From: Orobanche coerulescens
Taxonomy: Eukaryota; Streptophyta; Magnoliopsida; Lamiales; Orobanchaceae
Length of the DNA: 64,000 nt
Reading direction: 5' to 3'
NCBI GenBank assembly: GCA_033398695.1
Contig: CM065801.1
Span: 51,904,358-51,968,357, forward strand
This document shows, in pieces, positions 33,736 through 45,558 of the stretch (its first letter is position 1; the number at the start of each line of letters is the position of its first letter). The notes beneath the pieces are model-generated. The model searched no databases. It was not told the DNA's origin and saw only the letters and a list, made by a program, of their open reading frames with translations. Made by a program: the position numbers and the translations under genes.

Positions 33736-33747
33736 TGGTATCAGAGC
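33736..33747 (+). other. Primer binding site, tRNA-iMet (A)
   Basis: TGGTATCAGAGC, 2 bp after the LTR end; perfect complement of the initiator tRNA-Met 3' end. Confidence 0.92.
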
Positions 33748-33841
33748 AGTTGATTCTAAAAATAATTAGTCGTATTTTAACCGAATATGATCCTAAAATC
33801 ACTTATTTTTTAAAACTTCTTTACCTTTCCTAATCTTAGAC

Positions 33842-36131
33842 ATGGATACCTCACTGATTAATAAGGTACCAATGTTTTCTATTAACGAGTTTGATGACTG
33901 GAGAATTAGGATGGAGACTCATCTTGCCGCCATGCATGAAGAGATGATTTATGTCATCCCAGTAGGCCCCATAAAAATTATGAAGGTGAATCCTGCCGCA
34001 CGGATTGAAGGCCACGCTCATGCCGAGATGCTCAATAAAAAATGTTAACAATGGACCACAGATGATCGTAAACGCACCAACCTCGACAATGTAGCTAAGA
34101 ATGCGCTATTTGTCACTCTTGACAAAGGCACGTTCTCGAAGGTAAAGAGCTGTAAGATAGCCAAGGAAATCTGGAAAAAACTAAAGATGATTTGTCAGGG
34201 AACTGAGCTCTTAAAAGAAAACAAGATTTCAAAACTAACTCAACAATTTGAATCTTTCTAAATGAAACTAACTGAAACTCTTGAGGAACTTGACCTCAGA
34301 TTTACTGGCATTGTTGGTGAACTTGAAGCGTTGGGCAAAATTTATACCCAAAAGGAGAAGAACATAAAAATTTTCAGATCTCTCCCTGCCTGATGCGACA
34401 TTAAAACCACAGCTATGCGTGTGTCATGTAATCTTAATGACATTTCTACTTTTGAGCTCTTCTCTGACCAGAAAGCATTTGAGTATGATATTGACAGAAG
34501 AGAGAAAGCCGAAGAATCACCTGCTAAAACTACAACATTAGCCGCTGTATCCAACAGGAGACACAGCATGCCCAGCACATCCAAGTCTGCCCACAAGAAT
34601 GCTGACAGTGACGATGATATCCTGTCACGAGATGAAATGGCGCTTCTCATGTACAAATTCCAGAAATTCATCAAACAGTCTGGAAAGACTCCATATAGGC
34701 CCAAGCTTGTTCACAAGGTAAGTACCGAATCTTCCTCTGGTGATGCTAACCTGTGTTAAAATTGCGGGAAACTAGGACATTATGCAAATAAATGTCCTCA
34801 CCCTAAATTTCAAATTTTGCCGGAAGTCGAGCAACAAGAAAAAGATGAAAGAAGACGTGCTTGGAAAAACAAGCTCAAGGCCCTGATCGGCGAATCAGAA
34901 GCCTCCCCCACACCAACAAAGTCCTAAGAATGTCTTTAGGCGGTCACTGACAGTAACTCGTCCGATGATAAATTCGAAGATAAAGCCTATATGTGCTAAA
35001 TGGCCAAACACATACCGGAAGACGAAGATAGCGATAAGGTAAGATCAACCTCAATTACTCCTATAAATACATCTCATACCTTTGAAAATATGATGAATGA
35101 ATTTAAAAACATTCAAAAGGACCATGAGACATTGAAAAATGAAAACATACAGCTCCAAATTTCTAACTTAGAGCTGAGGGCAGAAAACGACTTGCTGAAA
35201 GTAAATTACCAAAATATGTCTGTCGATTGTGAAAACAGCAAATTCGATCACGAAAAACTCATGGAGAGCAATCATCAATTTGTCACAAACTAAATGAGGC
35301 TAAGTCTCACAGTGAAAGCAAGACAAATGATTTCGTTTTGCTCGAAACCAAAGTAAAAACTCTCGAGAAACGAGAAGGAGAACTTGAGACCATCTTGAAA
35401 TCTTTTGTGAAATCATCTAAAATGATGGAAGAAATTCTAAGCACAGGGCAACATGCTCATGGTAAAAGTGGCTTAGGATACAACTCATTCTCCAATAGAG
35501 GGAAAACTAGTACTGTGTTCGTCAGGGGTGTGGAACCCATTCCTGTACCTGAGGAGACCCGAGTCCTGTCAAGGTGCCTGTTGCACCGCGAACAGCAAAG
35601 GTTATCATTCAGCCACCATAGTCATATCACAGACAGTGGAATTCTCATCCATCCAGACCTATAAGGCGTAACCAACAACATGCTCCCCGAGCATATCAAC
35701 AGCGCCAACAACCGTTCAGAAAGAAGGCGGTACCCAAATATCAAAAGCCCACACAACAGTACTTTCAACAGTACAACACGCCTAGATATTGGATACAGGA
35801 GCCTCGTTATCCATCAATAAAGTAGGTCGTCGCACAGTATCAGCAACAGCTTTGGGAATCCAACTGGAGACCCAAAAGGCAAGCTGTAAGACCGAAGAAA
35901 ATGCCTCCACCTCCAAGACAGCATTCGTACTGGATTAATAATAATAACCCTGAATTTTACTTGCACAATAATTATCAAGGTTACAGCGACTACATGCCTG
36001 CCCCATGTAAACATCGCAAGAACAGACCTAAAATGACCTACAGCAAGCCAATTGCTGTCAGGCAAATCTGGGTACCAAAAGGCACTTACATCCATGGACC
36101 CAACATTCAAAGGGGACCTAAATCTACTTAA
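33842..36131 (+). pseudogene. gag: Sirevirus A Gag
   Basis: ATG at 33842, with the start PMFSINEFDDWRIRMETHLA typical of this group. A decayed zinc knuckle near 34750-34790 has a stop in place of its second residue. Coiled-coil-like Glu/Lys/Asn-rich segments (35080-35420) and a Gln/Arg/Tyr-rich C-terminus follow, ending GPKST. At least six stops and shifts. The TAA at 34259-34261 is also present at the same place in element B. Confidence 0.85.
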
Positions 36132-37156
36132 TTTCTTTTCCTACAGGATATCTTAGAGAAGGACATCTGGTACTTTGAAAGTGGGTGTTCTCGGCACATG
36201 ACAGGAGATAAAAGCAAGCTGTCAGATTATGTAAAAGGTCGCGGTCCAAAAGTGCGCTTCAGTGAAAAATCAAAGGGGAGAACAAGAGGGAAGGGAACCC
36301 TGCTTGTAGGAAAATTCAAAGTCACCGATGTAGCTTATGTTGAAGGCTTACATTATAATCTACTTAGTATTAGCCAGTTTTGTGACAAATAGTTCTCGGT
36401 GAAATTCTATATAGACCACTGTAGAGTCAAGAACATTCTAACCAAAGAAGTTGTGCTCACAGGAAGCAGATTAGGTAATATGTATATTGCTGACTGGATG
36501 CCTACGAGCTCCACAATTCCTTGTTTTGTTGCCAAAGGCACTGCAGATCTAAGCTGGCTATGGCACAAGAGGATCTCTCACGTCAACTTCAAGATGATCA
36601 ACAAGCTCTCCAGACAGGGAATGGTTAGAGGTTTGCCCAATGTGTCATTTCAAAAAGACAACGTATGTGGACCCTGTCAGAAAGGCAAGCAACCACCCTG
36701 AAAAGCAAATCCTACCTTTCCAATCACCAAGTTCTAGAAATGCTACACATGGATCTCTACCGTCCTATAGACCCGGTAAGTTTGGGAGGTAAGAAATACT
36801 GTCTCGTTATTGTGGATGATTTTTCCAGGTATGCTTGGACAATCTTCCTGAGCAAGAAGAAGGAAACCACATCAAAGCTACCCGAGCACCTGAGAAAGCT
36901 TCAAAATGAAAAAGGGTTGAGTATTGTGTCCATTCGTTCCGACAGAGGTACTGAATTTACTAACCGCTTTATAAAGCAATACTGTTCGGAAAATGGGATA
37001 TAGCACGAATACTCAGCTGCCTACACACCTCAACAAAACGGTGTTGCCGAGCGAAAGAACAGGACGCTCAAAGAAGCTACAAGGACCATGATTGCCGCAA
37101 GCAAGTTGCCACAGCGTTTCTAGGGTGAAGCCTCCAATAAAGCGTGCTACACACAA
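36132..37156 (+). pseudogene. pol: Sirevirus A protease and integrase, first part
   Basis: Protease site YFESGCSRHMTGD (Asp replaced by Glu; element B keeps YFDSGCSRHMTGD), DVAYVEGLHYNLLSISQFCD, pre-integrase LSWLWHKRISHVN, the zinc-region end CGPCQKGKQ, integrase core VIVDDFSRYAWTIFL and RSDRGTEFTNRF. Stops at 36390 and near 37002, and a frameshift near 36690. A TTTTCCTACAG acceptor-like sequence lies just upstream at about 36136. Cut at 37156 by the solo LTR; continues at 51177. Confidence 0.85.
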
Positions 37157-37385
37157 TGTAATATCCGAGAATTTTATTCTGATTAATTCGAATTTTTCTT
37201 TTTTTTAGACCAGAAATTTCTCGGTTGTCGAGCGTTGGTATTATTTTTCTCGACAATCGATTTTATGTTTATGGCCATATGTGGTGATTTGTTGTATATT
37301 ATTTCATTTCGGATCGATGTTGCTGTCCGCGAGCGTTTCGTCGTGTTCGTTCCGTGTGTTTTTGGGAATCCAGTCTCCAGGCCAC

Positions 37386-37514
37386 TGCAGCTGGGCGCTG
37401 GCTAGACGGTTGCGGGAGGAACCGGCACTGTAGCTGGGCGCTGTCTGGACGGTTGTGGGAGGAACCGGCACGGCAGCTGGGTGCTGGCCGGACGGGCGCA
37501 GCAGGGACCGGCAT
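37386..37514 (+). repeat. 43-bp tandem repeat, three units, in the solo LTR
   Basis: Units begin at 37386, 37429 and 37472, each with AGCTGGGYGCTG near the start and GGGACCGGCA or GGAACCGGCA at the end; the third is the most diverged. The palindrome variants follow immediately. Confidence 0.85.
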
Positions 37515-37964
37515 AGCGTACGCTACTGCCGGGAGACTGCGCGCGCTAACCGGCAGGCATAGTGCACGCTATACGGCATCCAGCGCGCGCTACCTGGGCC
37601 GGGCAGTGGGGCACCTGAGGTTCTGAACTCCGGAGGGTTGTCCCTTTGCACTCTTGACTTGTTACCGGTGCGGATGTGAAGGTCATCGGGAGAAACACTA
37701 TGAGACAGTTTCCGAATTGGCAAAGAATGCTACCCTATTGGAGAATAGAGCAAGTGACCGGAGAGTGTCCCGAAAACCTATGTTTCCTTCTGAAGATTCT
37801 AGTATGGGAGAATGAAGATCTTGTACTGTGTCTTAATCGTTGCTGGTTCCAACAATCGTGACTTCGATTGTTTTTTGTTTCATTGCTTTACGTTTCCAAC
37901 TCTTGTTGTTCTAAGTTTCAGGATCGAAATGTTTTCTTAGTATGGTACTCTTCTTAGTATTTTC

Positions 37965-39136
37965 TGTTGGGAAAACAAGAACCCTGTATCGAAACAGCCG
38001 GGATATTCAATCCCTGTATCGAATAACATCTGTTAAGAGGTTTTGACATATATGCCAATCCGCATACAGTAAAGGAAACTGTATCGAAATATTGAGGCAT
38101 CATCCTGTATCGAAGACCTATCTCGAAACTAGCATATAGTGGAATCCTTCAGTACAGCAAAGAAGTCTTATAAAGACCAAGTATGGAAACTGTATCGAAA
38201 GACCAAAAAAGTTATCGTCCATACATCTCACAACAGGACAAAGAAGGGATCTTTAGAAGTCAAGTCTCGTTGAATAAAGAAATATTTAAATACTCAAGGA
38301 TAAAGTATTTAAATACTTTCAGTCAACAGATCTTCAAATCCCGCTAAATCTGGATCGTGTTATAATCCCGTTGGAACGGAATCTCACTCAAACGGATACA
38401 TCTCAACGGATATATATTTCAAAATCTATATATATCACATCAAGATACTGAAGATCAGTTACCCAAGCTATCGAAATTATCAAGCTATCAAAGTTATCAT
38501 CAGAGCAAAACATATCTCCAAAGCTTACTGCAATTAAGATCAAAAGAGATATAAAGTGCTCATCATCTTGAACAACACTTCATCATCTGAAAGCTTTTAA
38601 AGTCAAAGTTGTTGTTCACCATCCGTTCTACACTTTGAACAAACCCAGATCAGCCCTGTGTGGACTGAGTAATCTGTGCTTCTCCGGAACTGTGTGTGAA
38701 GGTTTTGCATTGAACAAGACGAAGCTTCAGAACTGTGTGTGAAGAAGCAAGTCAAAACATTAGCTCATAACCAATCTGTGTGAACGGTTCAAGCTAAGAT
38801 ATTTATATCAATCTGTGTGAACGATATATTGATTGTGTGTTGTTATAATTACGTAGTTGTGTACGTAGTAATTATAATAAACTTTTTACTCCTGTGTGGA
38901 GGACCAGTGGACGTAGAGGGGTTTACCTCGAACCACTTTAATTACTGTGTTATTTACCTTCAGTTTTCACTGTTTTAATTACTGTGATTAATTAAGTATA
39001 CACTATACATTTAGTTGTTGTATCCACAGCGACCTACTGTATCTAAGACTTCCGCTACACACTTAGATTTAAAATCAGTACAGTTTGTTGTTTAAACTAT
39101 TTCCCAAACTGTATCCAGTATACTTAGTGGCCAACA
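37965..39136 (+). repeat. 5' LTR of Sirevirus B
   Basis: 1172 bp, TGTTGGGAAAACAAG to GTGGCCAACA. Palindromes ATATTTAAATAC (38282, one base off) and GTATTTAAATAC (38305), TATA (CTATATATAT) near 38427. Confidence 0.93.
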
Positions 39137-39138
39137 AG

Positions 39139-39150
39139 TGGTATCGGAGA
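39139..39150 (+). other. Primer binding site, tRNA-iMet-like (B)
   Basis: TGGTATCGGAGA, 2 bp after the LTR. It differs from the perfect site of element A (TGGTATCAGAGC) at two positions. Confidence 0.8.
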
Positions 39151-39243
39151 GGTTGATTCTAAAAAGAATCAGTCGTATTTTTAACCGAATCAGATCCAAA
39201 ATCACTTATTTCAAAATAGTCTCTTTCATTTCTGTATTATCAC

Positions 39244-41535
39244 ATGGATACTTCTATGATCAACAAAGTGCCTATATTCTCTATTAACGAATTCGATGAT
39301 TGGAGAATTAGGATGGAGGCTCATCTTGCAGCAATCCACGAAGAGATGATCTTTGTTATACAGGATGGTCCTATCAAGATCATGAAGGTAAACACAGTCG
39401 TAAGGATTGAAGGCCAAGCCCATGCTGAGATGCTCGAAAAGCATCGCGAGCAATGGACCACAGATGAAAGAAAGTGAGCCAACCTTGACAATATGGCTAA
39501 GAATGCGTTATTTGTCACTCTTGACAAAGGCACGTTCTCGAAGGTAGAGAGCTGCAAAACAGCCAAAGAAATCTGGGATAAACTCAAGTTGATTTGTGAG
39601 GGAACTGAGCTCTCAAAAGAAAATAAGATTTCAAAACTGACTCAGCAATTTCAATCTTTCTAAATGAAACCAACTGAGACACTTGAGGAACTTGACCTCA
39701 GATTCACTGGTATTGTTGGTGAACTTGAAGCGTTGGGCAAAATTTATACCCAAAAGGAGAAGAACTTAAAAATTTTCAGATCTCTCCCAGCCCGATGGGA
39801 CATTAAGACCACAACTATGCGTGTATCTTGCAATCTTAATGAAATATCTACTTTTGATCTCTTCTCTGACCTCAAAGCTTTTGAGTATGATATTGACAGA
39901 AGAGAGAAAGCTGAAGAATCTCCTTCAAAGGTCACAGCACTAGCCGCTGTATCGAATCGTCGACACAGCATGCCCAGCTCGTCGAAGCCTAGTCACAAGA
40001 ATGCTGACAGTGACGACGACATCCTGTCTCAAGATGAAATGGCACTTCTCATGCACAAATTCAAAAAGTTCATCAAACAGTCTGGAAAGACTCCCTACAG
40101 GTCCAAACCTGTCCACAAGGTAAGTACCAAAACATCATCTGGTGATGCTAACCTGTGCTATAATTGCAGGAAACCAGGGCACTATGCAAATAAATGTCCT
40201 CATCCTAAAGTACAAAGGTTGCCTGAGGCCGAACAATAAGAGAGAGATGAAAGAAGATGTGCTTGGAAAGACAAGCTAAAGGCCCTGATTGGAGAATCAG
40301 AAGCCTCCCCCACACCATCCAAATCAGCAGAATGTCTTCAGGTGGTCACTGAAAGTGATTCATCTGACGATGAGTTCGATGATAAAGCATATATGTGCTT
40401 TATGGCCAAAGACATTCCAGAAGGTGAAGACAGCGACGATGAGGTAAGCTCAACCTCAGCTACTCCGTCAAATGCATCTCATACTTTTGAAAACATGATG
40501 AATGAATTTAAAAACATTCAAAAGGCCCATGAGACATTGAAAACTGAGAATATACAGCTTCAATTAACTAATTTAGAGCTGAGGGAAGAAAACGACTTGC
40601 TGAAAGTAAATTACCAAAATATGTCTGTCGATTGTGAAACCAGCAAAGCCGATTTTGAAAAACTCATGGAGAGCAATCATCAACTTGCTCATGAACTAAG
40701 TGAGGTTAAAACTCACAACGAGAACAAGACAAATGATTTGGTTCAACTTCAAGCCAAAATCACAACTCTCGAAAAGCGAGAAATTGAACTTGAGACCACT
40801 CTGAAATCGTTCGTGAAATCGTCCAAAAGAATGGAAGAAATTCTGAGCATTGGGCAAAATGCTCATGATAAAAGTGGCTTAGGATACAGTTCATGTTCGA
40901 ACAAAGGGAAAACTAGTACAGTGTTCGTCAAGAGTGTGGAACACATTCCAGAATCGGAAGATACCCCTAGTCCCGTGAAGGAACCTGCTGTACCGAGAAA
41001 ACCAAAGGCTGCTATTCCGCCCCCGCAATCCTATTCCAGACAGCGGAATCATAAGCCATTCCAACCTGTGAGGCGCACTCAACAGCATGCTCCCAGAGCA
41101 TATCAACAGCGCCAACAGCCGTTCAGAAGGAAGGTTGTATCCAACTACCAAAGGCCCGCACGGCAGTACTATCAGTACAGCACGCCTAGGTATTGGATAC
41201 AGGAGCCCCGTTATCCATCGAGACAACAGATGACGGTTCAATATCAACAATAGCATTGGGAATCCAACTGGAGACCCAGAAGGCAAGCTGTTAGGCCTAA
41301 GAAAATGGCTCCACCTCCAAGACAGCACTCGTATTGGATTAATAATAATAACCCTGAATTTTTCATGCATAATAATTATCATGGTTATAACAACTACGGA
41401 TATGCCCCCCGTAGATATCGCAACACTGTACCGAGTATGACCTACAGTAAACCAATTGCTGCCAGGAAAACTTGGGTACCTAGAGGAACTAACAATCATG
41501 GACCCAAAAATCAAAGGGGACCTAAATCTACTTAA
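39244..41535 (+). pseudogene. gag: Sirevirus B Gag with in-frame stops
   Basis: About 760 codons in one frame from ATG 39244, ending GPKST. Order: N-terminal PIFSINEFDDWRIRMEAHLA; capsid-like helices with LEELDLRFTGIVGELEALGK; a Ser/Asp-rich DSDDDILSQDEM stretch; zinc knuckle CYNCRKPGHYANKC (near 40157-40198); acidic SDSSDDEFDD; a long coiled-coil-like region (40480-40850); and a Gln/Arg/Tyr-rich basic tail. In-frame stops at 39475, 39661, 40237 and 41251. The one at 39661 is shared with element A. Confidence 0.88.
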
Positions 41536-41539
41536 TTTC

Positions 41540-43020
41540 GTTGTTACAGGACATTCTAGATGAGGATACCTAGTACTTTGATAGTGGATGCTCTCGGCAC
41601 ATGACTGGAGATAGGAGCAAGCTATCAGATTTTGTAGAAGGTCGCGGTCCAAAAGTTCGTTTCGGTGATAAATCTAAAGGAAGAACAAGAGGGAAAGGAA
41701 ACCTACTTGTCGGAAAATTCAAAGTCACTGACGTTGCTTATGTTGAAGGCTTACAGTATAATCTACTTAGTATTAGCCAGTTCTGTGATAAACAGTTCTC
41801 GGTGAAGTTCTATATAGATCGCTGTAGAGTCAAGAACATCCAAACCAAGGAAGTTGTGCTTACAGGAAGCAGATCAGGTAACATGTATGTTGCTGACTGG
41901 AAGCCTATGAGCTCCTCAATTCCATGCTTTGTTGCCAAAGGCACTATAGATCTTAGCTGGTTATGGCACAAGAGGATGTCTCACGTCAACTTCAAGACGA
42001 TCAACAAGCTCTCAAGATAGGGAATGGTTAGAGGTTTGCCAAATATATCATTTAAGAAGGACAGCGTCTGCGGACCGTGTCAGAAAGGCAAGCAAATCAA
42101 GTCAACCCTGAAGAGCAAATCCTACCTTTCAACCCAAAGAGTGTTGGAAATGTTACACATGGATCTCTAAGGTCCTGTAGACCCAGTAAGTTTGGGAGGT
42201 AAGAAATACTGCATGGTTGTTGTTGATGATTATTCCAGGTATGCTTGGACGATCTTTCTTAGCAAGAAGAAGGAAACAACATCAAAGCTGCCCGAGCTCC
42301 TGAGAAAGTTGCGAAATCAAAAGGCATTAAGTATCGTGTGCATTCATTCCGACAGAGGTACAGAATTTACTAACCGCTTTATAGAGCAATACTGTTCGGA
42401 GAATGGAATACAGCACGAATACTCAGCTGCCCGTACACCTCAACAAAATGGTGTTGCCGAGCGAAAGAATAGGACGTTGAAAGAAGCAACAAGGACAATG
42501 ATTGCCGCAAGCAAATTGCCACAGCGTTTCTGGGGTGAAGCAACCAATACAGCATGCTACACTCAAAATCGCTGTATCGTCAACAAGCACCACAACAAAA
42601 CAGCATATGAGGTATGGAACAACAAAACTCCGTTAGTTTCGTATTTCCACATTTTTGGATGCAGGTGTTATGTATTGAATAATGGGAAGGACTAACTTAG
42701 AACCTTTGATGAGAAATCAGATGAAGGAATATTCGTAGGATACTCCTCCATCAGCAAAGCTTTCAGAATCTTTAATAAAAGGAAGCTGAAGATCGAGGAA
42801 TCAGTTCATGTAGTGTTCGACGAACCCCACCATGACCCTACAGGAGTAGATGATATTACCCAGAACATTCAACATCTATCTATCTTGGATCCTCCAACTC
42901 CCATAGAACCTGTCGTTGATTTAGAAATCAATCCCGCAGCTGTAAGAATCGACGTGGATGAAGCCGACAGTACAAGCTGAAGGCCGTATCTGAGAATCTC
43001 TCGATACTGATACGGAACCA
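41540..43020 (+). pseudogene. pol: Sirevirus B protease and integrase
   Basis: In a different frame from gag. It begins after TTGTTACAG at about 41549, which resembles a splice acceptor. Motifs: YFDSGCSRHMTGD (intact active Asp), LSWLWHKRMSHVN, CGPCQKGKQ, VVVDDYSRYAWTIFL, HSDRGTEFTNRF, TPQQNGVAERKNRTLKEA and HIFGCRCYVLNNGK. Stops near 41572, 42018, 42168 and 42693; the linker to RT (42960-43200) is scrambled. Confidence 0.88.
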
Positions 43021-43218
43021 CTGAATTAGAACCCGACCGAAGATGGTTGAGAGATCACCCGCAAGAGCCGATCATTGGAAACATAAATCTTTGGTGTTTC
43101 TACTCGTAGGAGAATACAGAGTACACAAGGAAATGTACTTTGTGCACAAGAAGAATCGATCTTTGAGATATCACAGTTTCCTGAATGGAAATCTCAATCC
43201 GAGCTTAGAAGACTCAAT

Positions 43219-44784
43219 ATGTGCACTATCGCTGTATTCTTAGCCCAGTCCGAACCTGTTTCGACCATAGACGCTCTTAATAATTCTCATTGGATAACAT
43301 CTATAGAAGAAGAGCTTAACAGTTTCGAAAGAAACAATGTATGGTATCTTGTACCCAGACCTACACATCAATCGGTTATAGGAACCAAATGGGTATTTCG
43401 CAATAAAAAGGATCGAAATGGACTTATTATAAGAAATAAATCCAGACTAGTCGCACAAGGCTATAGTCAGGAATAAGGCATAGACTATGATGAAACCTTC
43501 GCCCCTGTAGCGAGACTAGAAGCCATTAGGATATTTTTAGCCTTTGCCGCCCATAAGAGCTTTATAGTATACCAAATGGACGTCAAGAGTGCATTCCTGA
43601 ATGGATACCTTGCAGAAGAAGTTTATGTTGAACAACCACCAGGGTTTACCAACACAGACGGTATCGATCTAGTTTACAGGCTAAGGAAAGCACTGTATGG
43701 ACTTAAACAAGCCCCTAGAGCCTGGTACGAAACCCTGTCCCAGTATCTAACCAACAACGAATTTGAGAAAGGTGCTGTGGACAAGACCGTGTTCAAAATA
43801 CAGGAAGGTGATGACCTTATTATGGTGCAAATCTATGTGGATGACATAATTTTTGGTTCAACTAACCTCGTTTTGTGTCAAAGGTTCTCTCATATCATGC
43901 AAAGTAAATTTGAAATGAGTATGATGGGGGAACTTAGTTATTTTCTAGGTTTGCAGGTAAAGCAGTTGCCTACAGGTATTTTCATCAACCAAGAAAAATA
44001 CAGCAAGGAGCTTCTCAACAAATTTGGAATGAACACTTCCAAATCTTCGCCAACCCCCATGAGCACTTCCGTGCAAATTAGCGCAGATGAAGCCGGAAAG
44101 CCGTTTGACAAATCACTCTACAGGAAGCTCATTGGTTCGCTCCTGTACCTAACGGCTAGCAGGCCCGATATCCAGTTTGCTATTGGAGTGTGTGCGAGGT
44201 ATCAAGTAGCCCCAAAGGAATCACACTTCAATACAGCTAAACGAATCCTGAAGTACATTAAAGGAACAGTCGATGCAGGACTATGGTATCCTAAGGAAGG
44301 CGGATTCGATTTAGTTGGATACAGCGACTCGGATCTCAGAGGCTGCAAGCTAGATAGGAAGAGCACAAGTGGAACTTGTCACTTTCTTGGACCTAGACTC
44401 GTTTCTTGGTTCAGTAAGAAGCAATTGGCTAATTCTCTTTCCACGGCTGAATCAGAGTACTATGCTGCTGGTAGTTGCTGTATGCAGATCCTTTGGATGC
44501 AGCAACAGTTGTCAGACTATGGAATCGATGCCAGAGAGGCTCCAATCATGTGTGATAGCACGAGTGCAATTGCAATCACGCACAATCCTGTCCTGCACTC
44601 GCGCACTAAGCATATCAACATGAAGCATCACTTTATAAGGAATCATGTCGAGAACAAGGATGTTCGCCTTGAAAAAGTTCATATAGACGTTCAGTTGGCC
44701 GACATCTTCACCAAGCCGCTCGACACAGCCAGATTCAACATGCTCAGACAAGATTTGGGAATGCTACAGCCGGACTCCCTGTAA
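43219..44784 (+). pseudogene. pol: Sirevirus B reverse transcriptase and RNase H
   Basis: One stop at 43474-43476 (AQGYSQE then TAA); from 43576 to 44784 the frame is open for 402 codons. [50 protein letters not shown], the catalytic [10 protein letters not shown] (YVDD at 43834-43845), FLGLQVKQL. RNase [70 protein letters not shown], ending at the LGML tail. The best preserved enzyme block in the window. Confidence 0.9.
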
Positions 44785-44787
44785 GTA

Positions 44788-45400
44788 AATTACTGTTTTA
44801 CTCAACAATTGAGGGGGAATGCTGTAAGACCCAAGAATACAGTATCCAACGTTAATTATTTGTACACTCAGAACCGTCAATACAGCACTGTAGTGAACGA
44901 AGACATATGAATCCTACAGCTGATGTGTGCAATAATTAAGGGGGAATACTGTAGGACCCATGAATACAGCATTAATCCTCAAGTTGCTGTTTGGAATTTA
45001 ATACCTATATTTACCTTTTGAGGGGTAACGCTGTATCGACGCGGAAACATCACATACTATAGGATTTCGATTCAGTATATATATAATATAATATTATTTC
45101 TTTTCAAAATGATTTTTGTCCACGTGCCCTGTTTTTATGTCAAACGTCATGTACATTAAATGCCTTACACGACATCTGGACAACTGAATCTCAAAAGCCG
45201 CGATGTTTTAAATTGTTTATTGTTTTAAAACCGCCGTTTTAGGCATTTAGGGTGACACAAATGTCAGAAGTGGGACCCGCTCATTTTTAAACATTTCAAT
45301 GGATTAGCGTACCAGTTACACTCAGTCCATCTTAACCGTTGATTTCAAAAACCGGTTCCCATCCCTTAAAATCTGACCATTCGTACTCTGCAAAACCCTA
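44788..45400 (+). other. Inter-ORF region with repeated polypurine-like motifs
   Basis: No gene. GAGGGGGAATGCTGTAAGAC (44811), AAGGGGGAATACTGTAGGAC (44938) and GAGGGGTAACGCTGTA (about 45020) are three related purine-rich blocks. The first two are followed by CCAWGAATACAG. Multiplied polypurine tracts are a known trait of sireviruses. Element A has decayed equivalents at 53405-53625. Confidence 0.65.
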
Positions 45401-45423
45401 TTTCGCCGCCCAACTATAAAAGG
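45393..45423 (+). promoter_or_regulatory. Putative internal promoter of the third ORF (B)
   Basis: AAACCCTA (a telo-box, 45393-45400) and CTATAAAAGG (TATA, 45414-45423), 136 bp before ATG 45559. The intervening leader has no ATG in good context. The same pair, 14-15 bp apart, is at 53977-53984 and 53999-54008 in element A, although the flanks have diverged. Confidence 0.55.
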
Positions 45424-45558
45424 ACTGAATCTGCCATTAGAGACTCTTTACGCTTTCTGCAAATTCAAGAGTTCTCAAGAAAAACAACCTACATACTTTT
45501 CTGCATTTTACTGCATATTTCGGTTATTTTCTTGCACTTTTTCTTGAGAAATCATCAA

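Noticed and set aside
33736..33747. tRNA gene
   Set aside because: Only the 12-base primer complement is present, with no cloverleaf.
45532..45558. Upstream start (TTG) for the third ORF
   Set aside because: No ATG; the first ATG in good context is 45559.
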